DNA from: Marinobacter sp. CHS3-4
GTDB taxonomy: Bacteria > Pseudomonadota > Gammaproteobacteria > Pseudomonadales > Oleiphilaceae
NCBI RefSeq assembly: GCF_030053415.1
Contig: NZ_JASGBJ010000001.1
Coordinates: forward strand, 1-64,000
Length of the DNA stretch: 64,000 nt
Direction of reading: 5' to 3'
Position numbers and translations under genes: made by a program. Under the pieces are notes generated by a model, which saw nothing but the letters and a program-made list of their open reading frames with translations, had not been told where the DNA came from and ran no database searches. This document shows, one piece after another, positions 51,162 through 60,790 of the stretch. Position 1 is the stretch's first letter, and each line of letters starts with the position of its first letter.

Positions 51162-53687
51162 ATGAGCAAAAAAAATCTGATCGTAGTCGGGAACGGCATG
51201 GTCGGCCATCATTTCCTGGAACAGTTCTGCGATAGCCCGGCCGCTTCTGACTTCAACATCGTTGTCTTCGGCGAAGAAAAACTCCTCGCCTACGACCGGG
51301 TGCACCTGTCGGAATATTTCAGTGGTTCGACCCACAGTGATTTGGCCATGAGTACGGCCGAGTGGTACGCAGAGCAGGGCATTGACCTGCGACTGGGCGA
51401 GCAAGTGACCAACATCGACCGGGACCGCCGCATCGTGACCACACCGATGGGCGACTACCCATACGATGAACTGGTCATGGCGACGGGCTCGTACCCGTTC
51501 GTTCCACCGATTCAGGGCAACGAACACCCCCATTGCCTGGTCTACCGCACCCTGGAAGACCTGGACGCCATCCGCGCCAGTGCCAAAGGCGTTAAAACCG
51601 GCGTCGTTGTGGGCGGCGGCCTGTTGGGCCTGGAAGCCGCCAACGCTTTGAAGAGCTTGGGGCTGGAAGCACACGTGGTTGAATTTGCGCCCCGGCTGAT
51701 GCCGGTCCAGTTGGACACCGACGGCGGCGCTTTGCTGAAGCGCAAAATTGAAGACCTGGGCGTGCAGGTGCACACCGAAAAGGCCACCACGGACATCGTT
51801 GAGGGCGAAGACGCCCGTCTGCGGATGAACTTCAGCGACGACACCCACCTGGAAACCGACCTGATCGTGTTTTCTGCTGGCATCCGTCCCCAGGACGCGC
51901 TGGCCCGGTCCTGTGGCCTTCAGGTGGGCGAACGCGGCGGTATCGTCATCAACGATCAGTGCACAACCTCAGACCCGAACATTCACGCCATCGGCGAATG
52001 CGCTCTGTGGAGTGAAAAGATCTTCGGTCTGGTCGCCCCTGGTTACACCATGGCTCGCACCATGTCAGCAGTCCTGAATGGCGATAAAGAAGCCGCCTTC
52101 ATCGGTGCCGATATGAGCACCAAGCTGAAACTACTGGGTGTGGATGTGGGCTCTATCGGCGACGCCCATGGCCAGACCAAGGGAGCCAAGAGCATTCGCT
52201 TCAACGACGAGCAGGCCGGCCATTACCGCCGCATGGTCATCAGCGAGGACGGCAAAAAGCTACTGGGTGCCATTCTGGTCGGGGACAACGGCCCTTACGA
52301 CACTCTGCTGCAATACATGCTGAACGAAATAGAACTTCCGGACAGCCCCGAAACCCTCATTCTGCCGGAATCGGAGGGTGGTGCCCCTGCGCTGGGCCCT
52401 GACGCCCTGCCGGACACCGCGGGCATCTGTTCCTGCCACAACGTCACCAAAGGCGACATTTGCACCACGATTGACGCCGGTTGTGCCGATCTGGGCTCTG
52501 TGAAGGCTGAAACCAAGGCCAGCTCCGGCTGCGGCGGCTGCGCGGCTTTGCTGAAATCCGTGGTGGACAACGAATTGGAAAAGCGCGGCGTGGAGGTCAA
52601 CAAAGACATCTGCGAACACTTCCCTTACACCCGACAGGAACTCTTCCATCTGGTGAAGGTAAACGGCATCCGCACCTTCCAGACCCTGATCCGGGACCAT
52701 GGCCGTGGCCACGGTTGCGACATCTGCAAACCGGCCGTCGGCTCCATTCTGGCTAGCTGCTGGAACGAGCACGTGCTGGCGACGGATCATGTTCCCCTGC
52801 AGGACACCAATGACACCTTCATGGCCAACATGCAGAAGAACGGTACCTACTCCATCGTTCCTCGTGTCCCGGGCGGTGAAATCACACCGGACAAGCTGAT
52901 CGTGCTGGGCGAAGTGGCCAAGCAGTACAACCTGTACACCAAAATTACCGGTGGCCAGCGCATCGACCTGTTCGGCGCCAGCCTGAGCGAGCTGCCAGAA
53001 ATCTGGGAGAAACTGATCGCTGCCGGCTTCGAAACCGGCCATGCGTATGGCAAGGCTCTGCGCACAGTGAAGTCATGCGTCGGCAGCACCTGGTGCCGTT
53101 ATGGGGTGCAGGACAGCGTCGGCATGGCGATCCATCTGGAAGACCGCTACAAGGGCCTTCGCGCACCGCACAAAATTAAGTTCGCCGTATCCGGCTGCAC
53201 CCGCGAATGCGCGGAAGCCCAGAGCAAGGACATCGGCGTGATCGCCACAGAAAACGGCTGGAACCTGTATGTCTGCGGCAACGGCGGCATGCGCCCACGC
53301 CACGGCGACCTGTTTGCTACTGACCTGAGCGACGAAGAACTGGTATCCACCATCGACCGGGTACTGATGTTCTACGTGCGCACCGCCGACCGCCTGCAGC
53401 GCACAAGCGTGTGGATGGAGAACCTGGAAGGCGGCCTGGATTACCTGAAGCAGGTGGTGCTGGAAGACAGCCTGGGTATTGGCCAGGAACTGGAAGAGCA
53501 CATGGAAAGCCTTGTGGGCACTTATCAGTGCGAGTGGAAAGCCGCGGTGGAAGATCCGGAGAAGCGCAAGCGGTTCCGCGAGTTTGTGAATGCGCCAGAG
53601 AAGAAAGATCCGGTGCAGCAGTGGGTCTCTGAACGCGGGCAGAAGCGCCCGGCTCATGAGGCTGAGCTTGAGAGTGAGCCTGCTTAA
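51162..53687 (+). CDS. nirB: NADH-dependent assimilatory nitrite reductase large subunit
   Basis: An 841-residue enzyme. FAD and NADH domains (VVGNGMVGHHFLEQF; VVGGGLLGLEAANALKSLG) occupy the first half. A BFD-like [2Fe-2S] domain follows (CSCHNVTKGDI, SGCGGCAALL), then a ferredoxin-like half-domain and the siroheme/[4Fe-4S] domain with CVGSTWCRYG and CTRECAEAQSKD. It reduces nitrite to ammonium with NADH. ATG 51162 has GGGAGG upstream; the open frame runs further up through the attenuator. Controlled by the sigma-54 promoter and leader described above. Confidence 0.95.
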   Translation: MSKKNLIVVGNGMVGHHFLEQFCDSPAASDFNIVVFGEEKLLAYDRVHLSEYFSGSTHSDLAMSTAEWYAEQGIDLRLGEQVTNIDRDRRIVTTPMGDYPYDELVMATGSYPFVPPIQGNEHPHCLVYRTLEDLDAIRASAKGVKTGVVVGGGLLGLEAANALKSLGLEAHVVEFAPRLMPVQLDTDGGALLKRKIEDLGVQVHTEKATTDIVEGEDARLRMNFSDDTHLETDLIVFSAGIRPQDALARSCGLQVGERGGIVINDQCTTSDPNIHAIGECALWSEKIFGLVAPGYTMARTMSAVLNGDKEAAFIGADMSTKLKLLGVDVGSIGDAHGQTKGAKSIRFNDEQAGHYRRMVISEDGKKLLGAILVGDNGPYDTLLQYMLNEIELPDSPETLILPESEGGAPALGPDALPDTAGICSCHNVTKGDICTTIDAGCADLGSVKAETKASSGCGGCAALLKSVVDNELEKRGVEVNKDICEHFPYTRQELFHLVKVNGIRTFQTLIRDHGRGHGCDICKPAVGSILASCWNEHVLATDHVPLQDTNDTFMANMQKNGTYSIVPRVPGGEITPDKLIVLGEVAKQYNLYTKITGGQRIDLFGASLSELPEIWEKLIAAGFETGHAYGKALRTVKSCVGSTWCRYGVQDSVGMAIHLEDRYKGLRAPHKIKFAVSGCTRECAEAQSKDIGVIATENGWNLYVCGNGGMRPRHGDLFATDLSDEELVSTIDRVLMFYVRTADRLQRTSVWMENLEGGLDYLKQVVLEDSLGIGQELEEHMESLVGTYQCEWKAAVEDPEKRKRFREFVNAPEKKDPVQQWVSERGQKRPAHEAELESEPA

Positions 53688-53767
53688 CACTGGAAGACTC
53701 GGAGATTTGAAAGGAAAGATTGTGCTTTGCCCAGAACGGGCAAAGCCTTTTGATAGGGAGAACTGTT

Positions 53768-54136
53768 ATGGCGAATCAAGTTGAATGGACGGCGGTTTGC
53801 ACATTTGAAGACCTGGTGCCGGAATCTGGCATTGCAGTTTGGACCAAAGATGGACCGGTGGCGGTGTTTTATCTGCCAGAGCGGGGGCGCGAGCTTTACG
53901 CGATCGGTCACACCGACCCGTTTACCGGGAAAAATGTGCTGGCGCGGGGGATTACCGGCGATCTGAAAGGACAGTTGGTAGTGGCGTCGCCGTTGTATAA
54001 GCAGCACTTCAATCTGGAAACCGGGCAGTGTCTGGAAGACGAAAACGTTCAGGTCAAAACCTACCAGGTCGCCCTGAAAGAGGGTCGAGTAGTACTTGGT
54101 GTGCCTGCTAAAAAGCCAGAGTCTGCAGTAGCCTGA
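53768..54136 (+). CDS. nirD: nitrite reductase small subunit
   Basis: A 122-residue NirD with a Rieske-like fold that lacks the iron-sulfur ligands, as is usual for NirD (EWTAVCTFEDLVPESGIAVW, VAVFYLPERGRELYAIGHTDPFTGKNVLARGI). It supports NirB. It begins 80 bases after nirB; GGGAG lies upstream of ATG 53768. Confidence 0.93.
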   Translation: MANQVEWTAVCTFEDLVPESGIAVWTKDGPVAVFYLPERGRELYAIGHTDPFTGKNVLARGITGDLKGQLVVASPLYKQHFNLETGQCLEDENVQVKTYQVALKEGRVVLGVPAKKPESAVA

Positions 54137-54171
54137 CCAGGCCAAGTAGTGAACGGCTGAATTCTGAGTCC

Positions 54172-54201
54172 GTGCTGGTCAATGCGAAGCGAGACCAGCA
54201 C
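54172..54201 (+). terminator. hairpin after nirD
   Basis: GTGCTGGTC (54173-54181) pairs exactly with GACCAGCAC (54193-54201). The loop carries AATGCGAAGCGA, including the GCGAAGC mini-hairpin motif. No T-run is present. Probable 3' end structure of the nirBD transcript. Confidence 0.5.
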
Positions 54202-54233
54202 TTTGTCAGCAAAGCCGATTGGGGGATGGTAGG

Positions 54234-54291
54234 CCTTTTCTGGCCGGAAAAGGTGTCTGAGCGCAGCGAGTTCTTTTTCCAGAAGAAAAGG
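54234..54291. repeat. hairpin repeat with SERSEF-type core, copy 1
   Basis: Arms CCTTTTCTGG and CCAGAAGAAAAGG enclose an inner GGAAAA/TTTTTCC stem and the 22-base core at 54252-54273 (GTGTCTGAGCGCAGCGAG..). It sits between convergent nirD and the RND pump gene. Confidence 0.75.
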
Positions 54292-54326
54292 TCTACGAGC
54301 CCCGAAGCGGCGACTCACCAGGGCTC

Positions 54327-57300
54327 TCAGGCCTGCGAGGCCGACTCCGCGCCAGAACGCCGACGCCACCCCAGCACAAACACTGTCAGTGCAGGCAAGA
54401 ACGTCAGCGTAACGGTGGCAGCGCCAAGCAAGCCGAACAGCACAATAGCACCCACGCCCCGGTAGAGCTCCGTGCCTTCACCCGGCAGGAACACCAGCGG
54501 CGACAGGCCGCAAATGGTGGTCAGCGTGGTCATGGCAATGGGCCTCAGGCGGGTTTCCACCGCCATCACCACCGCATCCACCACCGACGTGGAGCGGTGC
54601 CGCAGATTTTGCCGGGCCTGTTCCACCACCAGGATCGGATTGTTCACCACCGTCCCCATCAGAATCAGAAAGCCCAGCATGGTGATCATGTCGAACGGCT
54701 GACTCAGCGGTCGCAAGCCGATCATCGGTAACAGGCTGCCCACCAGATTCATCAGCGACAACCCCACAATGCCACCGGCAATGCCCAGCGGTATCGCCGT
54801 CAGAATCAGCAGTGGAAAGCCCCAGTGGGCGAAAATCGCCACCAGCAGCAGGTACACAATAACCAACGCAATCAGGAAATTGCCGGTGAGGGCCTCTTTG
54901 GTGGCGTTCAACTGGTCGCTGGCACCGGAAATGTCGATGGACACATCCAGCGGAATTTCTCCACTCTCCCGCATCGCCCCCAGCAATTCGGTTTTCACCC
55001 GTTCAACGCCCACTTCCAGCGGCACATCGTCAGGTGGAATCACATTCAGCGTCACCGTCCGGCGGCCGTCCAGCCGCCGCACCGTGCTGGTATCCACGGT
55101 TTCCTCAATGGTTGCCAGGCTGGACAGGGGCAGCGTGGCGCCCTGCGGGGTGTGCACCATCACGTCCGGCAACTGGGCCAAACCAGGCTGGCGCCCGCCA
55201 CTGCCGTACAGATAGATGTCGATCTTGTCGTCTTCCAGAAAGAAATCATCCACGTAAGAGCCTTCCGTCAGCGACGCAACCGTGAAGCCGATGGCCTCGG
55301 TATCCAAGCCCAGTTCGGCAGCCCGATCCCATTCGGGGCGCACCTGAATCAGGGGTTGGGCCAGCGACAGGGTAGCCGGGCGGCTCTGAATCCGCGGATT
55401 GTCGAAGATGCTTCGGGCCCGGTCATAGGCGGTGTTGGCGACTTTGTAAATCGACACCAGGTCCGGACCGGAAATGTCGAGGTTGATACTGCGGGTTCCA
55501 CCGTCGTTGCTGGAGATAATCGACCCCTTGGCCGCAAACGCCCGCATACCCGGGAACTGCTCGTAGAAGCCGGTAATCTCCTCCATCAGTACGTCGATGT
55601 GATTCGGATTGATGGTTTCTGCAATGATACGAATGCTGGTGGGCGTGGCCTCAAGGTTCAGGTACGCCATGGGCGGGACCGGCGTTTCACCGCGCTCATA
55701 GGGTCCAGGTTCGGCGTTCACATGGGGCAGGAAATGGTCTTCCACCTGTTGCGCGATGGCGGCCATCTCCTCCAGGTTGTAGCCCGGCGGCGCATTCATG
55801 TACGCAAAGGTTTTGGGCTCTTCACCCTCGGGCAGATATTCCGCCGGCGGCGTGAGCACCAGAATCACCCAGAGGCTCGCGGCGATGGTGCCGCCAATCA
55901 CCACCAGACGCCTCAATTGCCCGCTCACCATCCAGCGAACGGCTCGAACAATGCCGCCAGCCCAGCCGCCGGACACCACATTACCCTGTACGTCAGCATT
56001 GCCATTTCGGGTGCCAAAATCCAGCCGCGCACTCAGGGTGGGAATCACCGTGACCGCAATCAGCATAGAGGCCAGAATCGCCGCCGAGATAGCGATAGCG
56101 ACGTCGGAATACAGCTGCCCTGCCTCTTCCTGAATAAACAGGATCGGAAGGAACACCAGCATGGTCGTGGTGGTGGAAGCCAATACCGCTGGCCACACCT
56201 CTTTCACGCCTTTCAGGGCCGATTCAAATCGGTCCAGCCCCAGCCGACGCTGACGCTCAATGTTTTCCAGCACCACGATGCTGTTGTCCACTGTCATACC
56301 GATGGCAAATGCGACGCCGGCCAGCGAGATGACGTTGATCGTCCGTCCGGTGATCATGAGCCCCAGAAACGCCGCAATCGCACACAGGGGAATGCCGATC
56401 ACGCCAGTGAGCGTCGCCTTGCCCGACCGCAAAAACAGAAACATCACCAGGGTGGCAAAAGCAGCACCGATACCGAGGTTGGTCCAGACGTTAGAGATGG
56501 AAGCCTGAACGTAGCGGGCGTCGTCGGCAGTGAGGGCAAGCGTCATGCCTTCGGGCCTGAGCACCTCCTCGTTGATCCGTTCGACTTCTTCCAGCATCTT
56601 TTGCTTGATACGGATCACGTTGGAGCCCGCTTCCCGCCTGACCGAGAGGCTGATGGCCCGCTGGCTGTCGATCCAGGACAACTCCCGAATGCGGGAGTGA
56701 CCCTGTTTGACCGTCGCCACTTCGGACAGGCGAATCACGCTGTCGCCACTGCGTGACACCACCAGATTCCTCAGCTCGTCCAGATCCCGAAACCGGCCGA
56801 CGGTTCGTAATAGATACCGGCGTTTCCCAGCCGACACCTCTCCGCCCGACACATCCTGGTTGCGCTGATTGATGGCATCGCGCAGGTCCAGCAGACTCAG
56901 GCCGCGCTGCGCCAGAGCGGCTTCGTCCACCAGAATCTGCATCTGCCGGTCGGCAGCCCCACCAACCCGCACTTCAGACACGCCGGGCACGCTTTCCATA
57001 CGCGGGCGGACGCGGTCCTCGACAAAATCCCCCATCAGCTCAATGTCCAGCTCCCGGGGGTTGTCCGGCAGGGTGGTGATGCGGAAATACATAAACGCGT
57101 TGGACGAGAAGGACGCGGCCACGATCTTTGGCTCGTCCACATTCTGGGGATAATCCGACACCTGGCTCAGGGCGTTGTTGACCTGAATCAGGGTTTCGGT
57201 GATGTCGACACCAAACGGGAATTCCAGCTCGATCTCTGCCGAACCACTGGAGGCACTGGACACCATTTCGCTCAAATTGGGGACATTTCGAAGATACTGT

Positions 57301-57497
57301 TCCTGTTCGATCAGGATTTCCTTCTCAATGTCCTGGGGCGTGGCGCCGGGCCACCGGGTTTCCACCGTGACCGTGCGGGTTTCCAGGTCGGGAATCATCT
57401 GGATGGGAATACGAAGCGCCGCAACTGCACCGATAACTGCAAAGATCAGCGTAATAACGGTGACCAGCGTGCCGTGTCGTATGACGCCAGCGAACAT
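54327..57497 (-). CDS. RND efflux pump inner-membrane transporter
   Basis: A 1056-residue protein of the AcrB/HAE superfamily with 12 membrane helices and two large periplasmic loops. Typical motifs: WPGATPQDIEKEILIEQEQYLRNVPNL, GVAFAIGMTVDNSIVVLENIERQRRLGLDRFESALKG (TM4 with the proton-relay Asp), and GTVVNNPILVVEQARQNL in the second half. It exports drugs, solvents or other hydrophobic compounds. It overlaps the adaptor gene by one base; no outer-membrane channel gene is adjacent, so it probably uses a TolC from elsewhere. Confidence 0.92.
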   Translation of the reverse strand: MFAGVIRHGTLVTVITLIFAVIGAVAALRIPIQMIPDLETRTVTVETRWPGATPQDIEKEILIEQEQYLRNVPNLSEMVSSASSGSAEIELEFPFGVDITETLIQVNNALSQVSDYPQNVDEPKIVAASFSSNAFMYFRITTLPDNPRELDIELMGDFVEDRVRPRMESVPGVSEVRVGGAADRQMQILVDEAALAQRGLSLLDLRDAINQRNQDVSGGEVSAGKRRYLLRTVGRFRDLDELRNLVVSRSGDSVIRLSEVATVKQGHSRIRELSWIDSQRAISLSVRREAGSNVIRIKQKMLEEVERINEEVLRPEGMTLALTADDARYVQASISNVWTNLGIGAAFATLVMFLFLRSGKATLTGVIGIPLCAIAAFLGLMITGRTINVISLAGVAFAIGMTVDNSIVVLENIERQRRLGLDRFESALKGVKEVWPAVLASTTTTMLVFLPILFIQEEAGQLYSDVAIAISAAILASMLIAVTVIPTLSARLDFGTRNGNADVQGNVVSGGWAGGIVRAVRWMVSGQLRRLVVIGGTIAASLWVILVLTPPAEYLPEGEEPKTFAYMNAPPGYNLEEMAAIAQQVEDHFLPHVNAEPGPYERGETPVPPMAYLNLEATPTSIRIIAETINPNHIDVLMEEITGFYEQFPGMRAFAAKGSIISSNDGGTRSINLDISGPDLVSIYKVANTAYDRARSIFDNPRIQSRPATLSLAQPLIQVRPEWDRAAELGLDTEAIGFTVASLTEGSYVDDFFLEDDKIDIYLYGSGGRQPGLAQLPDVMVHTPQGATLPLSSLATIEETVDTSTVRRLDGRRTVTLNVIPPDDVPLEVGVERVKTELLGAMRESGEIPLDVSIDISGASDQLNATKEALTGNFLIALVIVYLLLVAIFAHWGFPLLILTAIPLGIAGGIVGLSLMNLVGSLLPMIGLRPLSQPFDMITMLGFLILMGTVVNNPILVVEQARQNLRHRSTSVVDAVVMAVETRLRPIAMTTLTTICGLSPLVFLPGEGTELYRGVGAIVLFGLLGAATVTLTFLPALTVFVLGWRRRSGAESASQA

Positions 57498-58579
57498 CAG
57501 CGAGCGCTCCGTTCGGCCAGCCGGACCTGAGTACCTTCGCGGAGGGATTCATTGCCGCGAATGACCACGCGCTCGCCGCCTTCCAGGCCACTCAACACTT
57601 CCACCCGGTTGTTGAAACTGCCGCCCAGGGAAACGCGCTTCTCGCGCACCTGATAACGGTCTTCGTCCGCAGGTTCGGCAATCCAGACGGTCGTGCGGCC
57701 TTCGGGGTAGCGATTGATGGCATCCCGGGAAACCGTCAGGCCTTGCTCGCCCGTGCTGACATGCAAGGTTCCCTCAACCGACATGCCGGGCAGCAGAGTC
57801 AAGGACTCCGGGCCTTTGGCCCGTAACAGGAACGTCCGGGCCTGAGCGTCGGTCACCGGCACCAGCAACACGATCTCCGCTGCCAACGGTTTCTGCCCGG
57901 GAGAACCCGGCCGCAACAGCAGCCTGGACCGGTCAGACACCCGGTCGAAATAGTTCTGGGGAACAGCGAAGTCCAGCCGAAGATTGGTCGTGTCCACCAG
58001 GGTCATCAGTTCATTGCCAGGTACAACCCACTCGCCAAGGTCCACCGCACGCTGGCTGACGACGCCGGTGAACGGTGCCCGAACCCTGTGACGATCCAAC
58101 TCCACCTGCAGGCGATTTCGCCGTGCTTCCAACTGCGCCACGGAAGCGCGGGCAGCCGCCAGATCGCTCTCCCGGCTGCTGACTTCGGTAGCGGCAATAT
58201 TGCGTCCGACCCCCACCGAGCGAGCCTCATCCAGGCGTCGCTGGGCCTCCGCCAGGCGCACTTCGGCCTCATTCAGCGCCGCGCGAGCCTCGTCCCGTTC
58301 AAACTCTGCCATCTCGTCGTCCAGCGCAATCAGCAGATCGCCTTCCGACACCCGGTCACCGGTGTCGACCGCAACGGTTTCGATCAAACCGGCCACCGAG
58401 GAAGACAACTGCGAGCGACGCAAAGCATTCACGGTACCGTTCAATCTCACTTCGCTCATAATGTCAGAGGTGCTGACCCGCTCAAGTTCAACGCTCGGCT
58501 GACTCTGAGCCATAGTGTGCGATGAAATGACACTCAGGCTCAGGGCCCACAGCAACGACAGCGAGAAACGCGATCTCAC
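57497..58579 (-). CDS. RND efflux periplasmic adaptor (membrane fusion protein)
   Basis: A 360-residue HlyD/MFP-family protein with a signal sequence (RFSLSLLWALSLSVISSHTMA). A lipoyl half (SSVAGLIETVAVDTGDRVSEGDLLIALDD), a helical hairpin (EARAALNEAEVRLAEAQRRLDEAR..SDLAAARASVAQLEARRNRL) and a second lipoyl half (RVRAPFTGVVSQRAVDLGEWV) follow. GTG 58577-58579 has AAGGAGAG upstream. First gene of the pump operon. It links the inner-membrane pump to an outer-membrane channel. Confidence 0.9.
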   Translation of the reverse strand: MRSRFSLSLLWALSLSVISSHTMAQSQPSVELERVSTSDIMSEVRLNGTVNALRRSQLSSSVAGLIETVAVDTGDRVSEGDLLIALDDEMAEFERDEARAALNEAEVRLAEAQRRLDEARSVGVGRNIAATEVSSRESDLAAARASVAQLEARRNRLQVELDRHRVRAPFTGVVSQRAVDLGEWVVPGNELMTLVDTTNLRLDFAVPQNYFDRVSDRSRLLLRPGSPGQKPLAAEIVLLVPVTDAQARTFLLRAKGPESLTLLPGMSVEGTLHVSTGEQGLTVSRDAINRYPEGRTTVWIAEPADEDRYQVREKRVSLGGSFNNRVEVLSGLEGGERVVIRGNESLREGTQVRLAERSAR

Positions 58580-58761
58580 GGAAACTCTCCTTATACGAGA
58601 TGGCCGGACTTGATGATGCACAGATTTACGAGCCTATTAGACAGGCAGACTTACTGCCATGGGCATACTTCGAAGGAAATGGGCTCCCAGACACTTTCGT
58701 CGTGTTACAAATGCTGCAACACTTGATCCCAGATCATAATCAAAACAAAAGAGTACTCCCC

Positions 58762-60129
58762 ATGAAACGATTGAGCCCGGTGGATCAGGTTTTTCTCTGG
58801 CTGGAAAAACGCCAACAGCCCATGCACGTCGGTGGTTTACAGCTTTTTCGCTTTCCCGAAGACGCGGGCGATGATTACGTCGCCGAACTGGCCGACGAGC
58901 TACGGACTGAAACCCAGGTAACACCGCCTTTCAACCTTCGCTTGACCAGCAAATTCGGCCAACCAGGGTGGGTCGAGGACAAGGAACTGGACCTGGAACA
59001 CCATTTCCGGTTTGAAGCTCTGCCAACGCCGGGACGTATCCGGGAATTGTTGGCACTGGTTTCCGCAGAACACAGCCACCTGATGGACCGCGAACGGCCA
59101 CTGTGGGAATTCCATCTGATAGAAGGCTTTGGCGAGCGCCAATTCGCCGTCTACACCAAGGTTCACCATTCACTGGTGGACGGCGTGTCGGCCATGCGAC
59201 TGTTCCAGAAAATGCTGACCAGCGACCCGAACAAGCGCAACATGCCTGCCATCTGGTCCATGCCGCGCAGCAAGAAAAAGAAAAAGGGGGAGGAAGGACC
59301 ATCCCTTTGGCGCAACGTCTCTTACATGCTGGAGGAATCCGGCAAACAGATCAGCACCCTGCCAGGCGTAAGCAAGGCCTTGCTTCAGACCGTTCGGGAA
59401 GCACGCAACCATCCGGTCTACCACTCCCTGTTTCACGCACCGCAGTGCATTCTGAACGGCAAGATAACCGGCTCCCGCCGATTTGCCGCCCAGTCGTATT
59501 CCCTGCCCCGCATCAAGGCCATCTGCAAGGCCAGCGGCACCACCATCAACGACGTCGTCACCGCCATGTGTGCTGCAGCCCTGCGGACCTTTCTGTTGAA
59601 CCAGGACGCACTGCCCGAAAAACCGCTGGTGGCGATGGTGCCGGTTTCTTTGCGGCATGACGACAGCGCGGAAGGCAATCAGGTGGGCATCATCCTGGCG
59701 TCGCTGGGCACTCACCTGCGTGACGCCGGGGAGCGCCTGGAGTACATCCACAAGGACATTCAGGCGTCCAAGGCCCGCTACGCGGACATGAGCCCGGAGG
59801 AAATCCTCAACTACACCACCATGCTCCTGGCCCCGGCCAGCTTCCAGTTGCTAACCGGCCTTGCGCCCAAATGGCAGACCTTCAACGTCGTCATCTCCAA
59901 CGTGCCCGGCCCGAAGGAACGGCAATACTGGAATGGGGCAGAACTGATCGGAACCTACCCAGTGTCAATCGCCATGGATCGCCTGGCACTGAACATGACG
60001 CTCAACAGCTACGACGACCACATTGAATTCGGTTTGATCGGCTGCCGCCGGACCTTGCCCAGCCTGCAGCGAATGCTGGACCATCTGGAAGAAGGCCTGA
60101 CCGAGCTGGAAGCCGCTTACGGCGTGTAA
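58762..60129 (+). CDS. wax ester synthase/diacylglycerol acyltransferase
   Basis: A 455-residue WS/DGAT. The active-site motif HHxxxDG is present as KVHHSLVDGVSAMRLF near residues 133-148, and KWQTFNVVISNVPGPK near 372-388 is the second conserved block. By eye it is very close to Marinobacter hydrocarbonoclasticus wax ester synthases (LWLEKRQQPMHVGGLQLF; HHFRFEALPTPGRIRELL). It joins acyl-CoA to fatty alcohols for storage wax, and to diacylglycerol to a lesser degree. ATG 58762; the upstream open frame is not conserved. Confidence 0.95.
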   Translation: MKRLSPVDQVFLWLEKRQQPMHVGGLQLFRFPEDAGDDYVAELADELRTETQVTPPFNLRLTSKFGQPGWVEDKELDLEHHFRFEALPTPGRIRELLALVSAEHSHLMDRERPLWEFHLIEGFGERQFAVYTKVHHSLVDGVSAMRLFQKMLTSDPNKRNMPAIWSMPRSKKKKKGEEGPSLWRNVSYMLEESGKQISTLPGVSKALLQTVREARNHPVYHSLFHAPQCILNGKITGSRRFAAQSYSLPRIKAICKASGTTINDVVTAMCAAALRTFLLNQDALPEKPLVAMVPVSLRHDDSAEGNQVGIILASLGTHLRDAGERLEYIHKDIQASKARYADMSPEEILNYTTMLLAPASFQLLTGLAPKWQTFNVVISNVPGPKERQYWNGAELIGTYPVSIAMDRLALNMTLNSYDDHIEFGLIGCRRTLPSLQRMLDHLEEGLTELEAAYGV

Positions 60130-60137
60130 GCCGGCAA

Positions 60138-60548
60138 TCAAAGTCCGCCCGCGATCTCTCGGTTGCGGGTGGATATTTGCTCGTTCAATGTCCAGAAATC
60201 GTAAAGCACACCCACCAGAAACAGGCCGCCGGTCAACAGGTACAGAATTCCTGTGAGCCACTTGCCCATGTACATGCGGTGAATGCCCAGCACGCCAAAG
60301 AACGTCAGTACGATCCAGCTGACGTTGTAACTGACTTCGCCCGACTCGAACCGGATATCGGCTTCACGATCCATCGATGGGATCAGGAACAGGTCAATAA
60401 TCCAGCCGATGAACAGCAAACCGAGCGTGAAAAACCAGATGGTGCCGGTGATGGGCTTGCCGTAATAGAACCGGTGGGAACCCAGAAAGCCGAAGATCCA
60501 GAGCAGGTAGCCTATGAGTTTGCTGTGGGTGTCCTGGTGGTTTGCCAT
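60138..60548 (-). CDS. TM2-domain membrane protein
   Basis: A 136-residue protein with two TM2 units: LIGYLLWIFGFLGSHRFYYGKPITGTIWFFTLGLLFIGWIIDLFLIP and WIVLTFFGVLGIHRMYMGKWLTGILYLLTGGLFLVGVLYDFWTL. Each has the G-x-H-R-F/M-Y-x-G-K turn between two helices. Function unknown. ATG 60546-60548. The open frame continues upstream into repeat copy 2 and would begin MSERSEF, which I treat as non-genic. Confidence 0.85.
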   Translation of the reverse strand: MANHQDTHSKLIGYLLWIFGFLGSHRFYYGKPITGTIWFFTLGLLFIGWIIDLFLIPSMDREADIRFESGEVSYNVSWIVLTFFGVLGIHRMYMGKWLTGILYLLTGGLFLVGVLYDFWTLNEQISTRNREIAGGL

Positions 60549-60611
60549 GGTTTTGGCTCCTGTGATGCTGGTTGCTCTGGCCCCAGCCTGCGTTGTCTGG
60601 GGGCTGGACGC

Positions 60612-60695
60612 GGGGGTGGTTTTCTTTTCTCTTGGGAAAAAGAACTCGCTGCGCTCAGACACCTTTGTTCCCGGCGATAAAAGAAAACCACCCCC
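60612..60695. repeat. hairpin repeat with SERSEF-type core, copy 2
   Basis: GGGGGTGGTTTTCTTTT (60612-60628) and AAAAGAAAACCACCCCC (60679-60695) are exact 17-base complements. Inside, on the minus strand, lies the 22-base core (60642-60663), identical to copy 1. It is located just upstream of the TM2 gene. Confidence 0.8.
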
Positions 60696-60790
60696 ACGTC
60701 CGTCAGACTATGGGGGCATAGTCCGCTGGGATAAAGCATGCGGTCATTACCAAATTGACAGACGATGGGGCGTTTTCACCCGATGTTTCC

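Noticed and set aside
54825-56756. 643-codon open frame on the + strand
   Set aside because: It is antisense to the RND pump gene, His/Arg/Gln-rich and without any family resemblance; a shadow of GC-rich coding sequence.
60546-60662. TM2 protein beginning MSERSEF.. as the true N-terminus
   Set aside because: That extension is the translated hairpin repeat; the conserved TM2 protein starts at ATG 60548.
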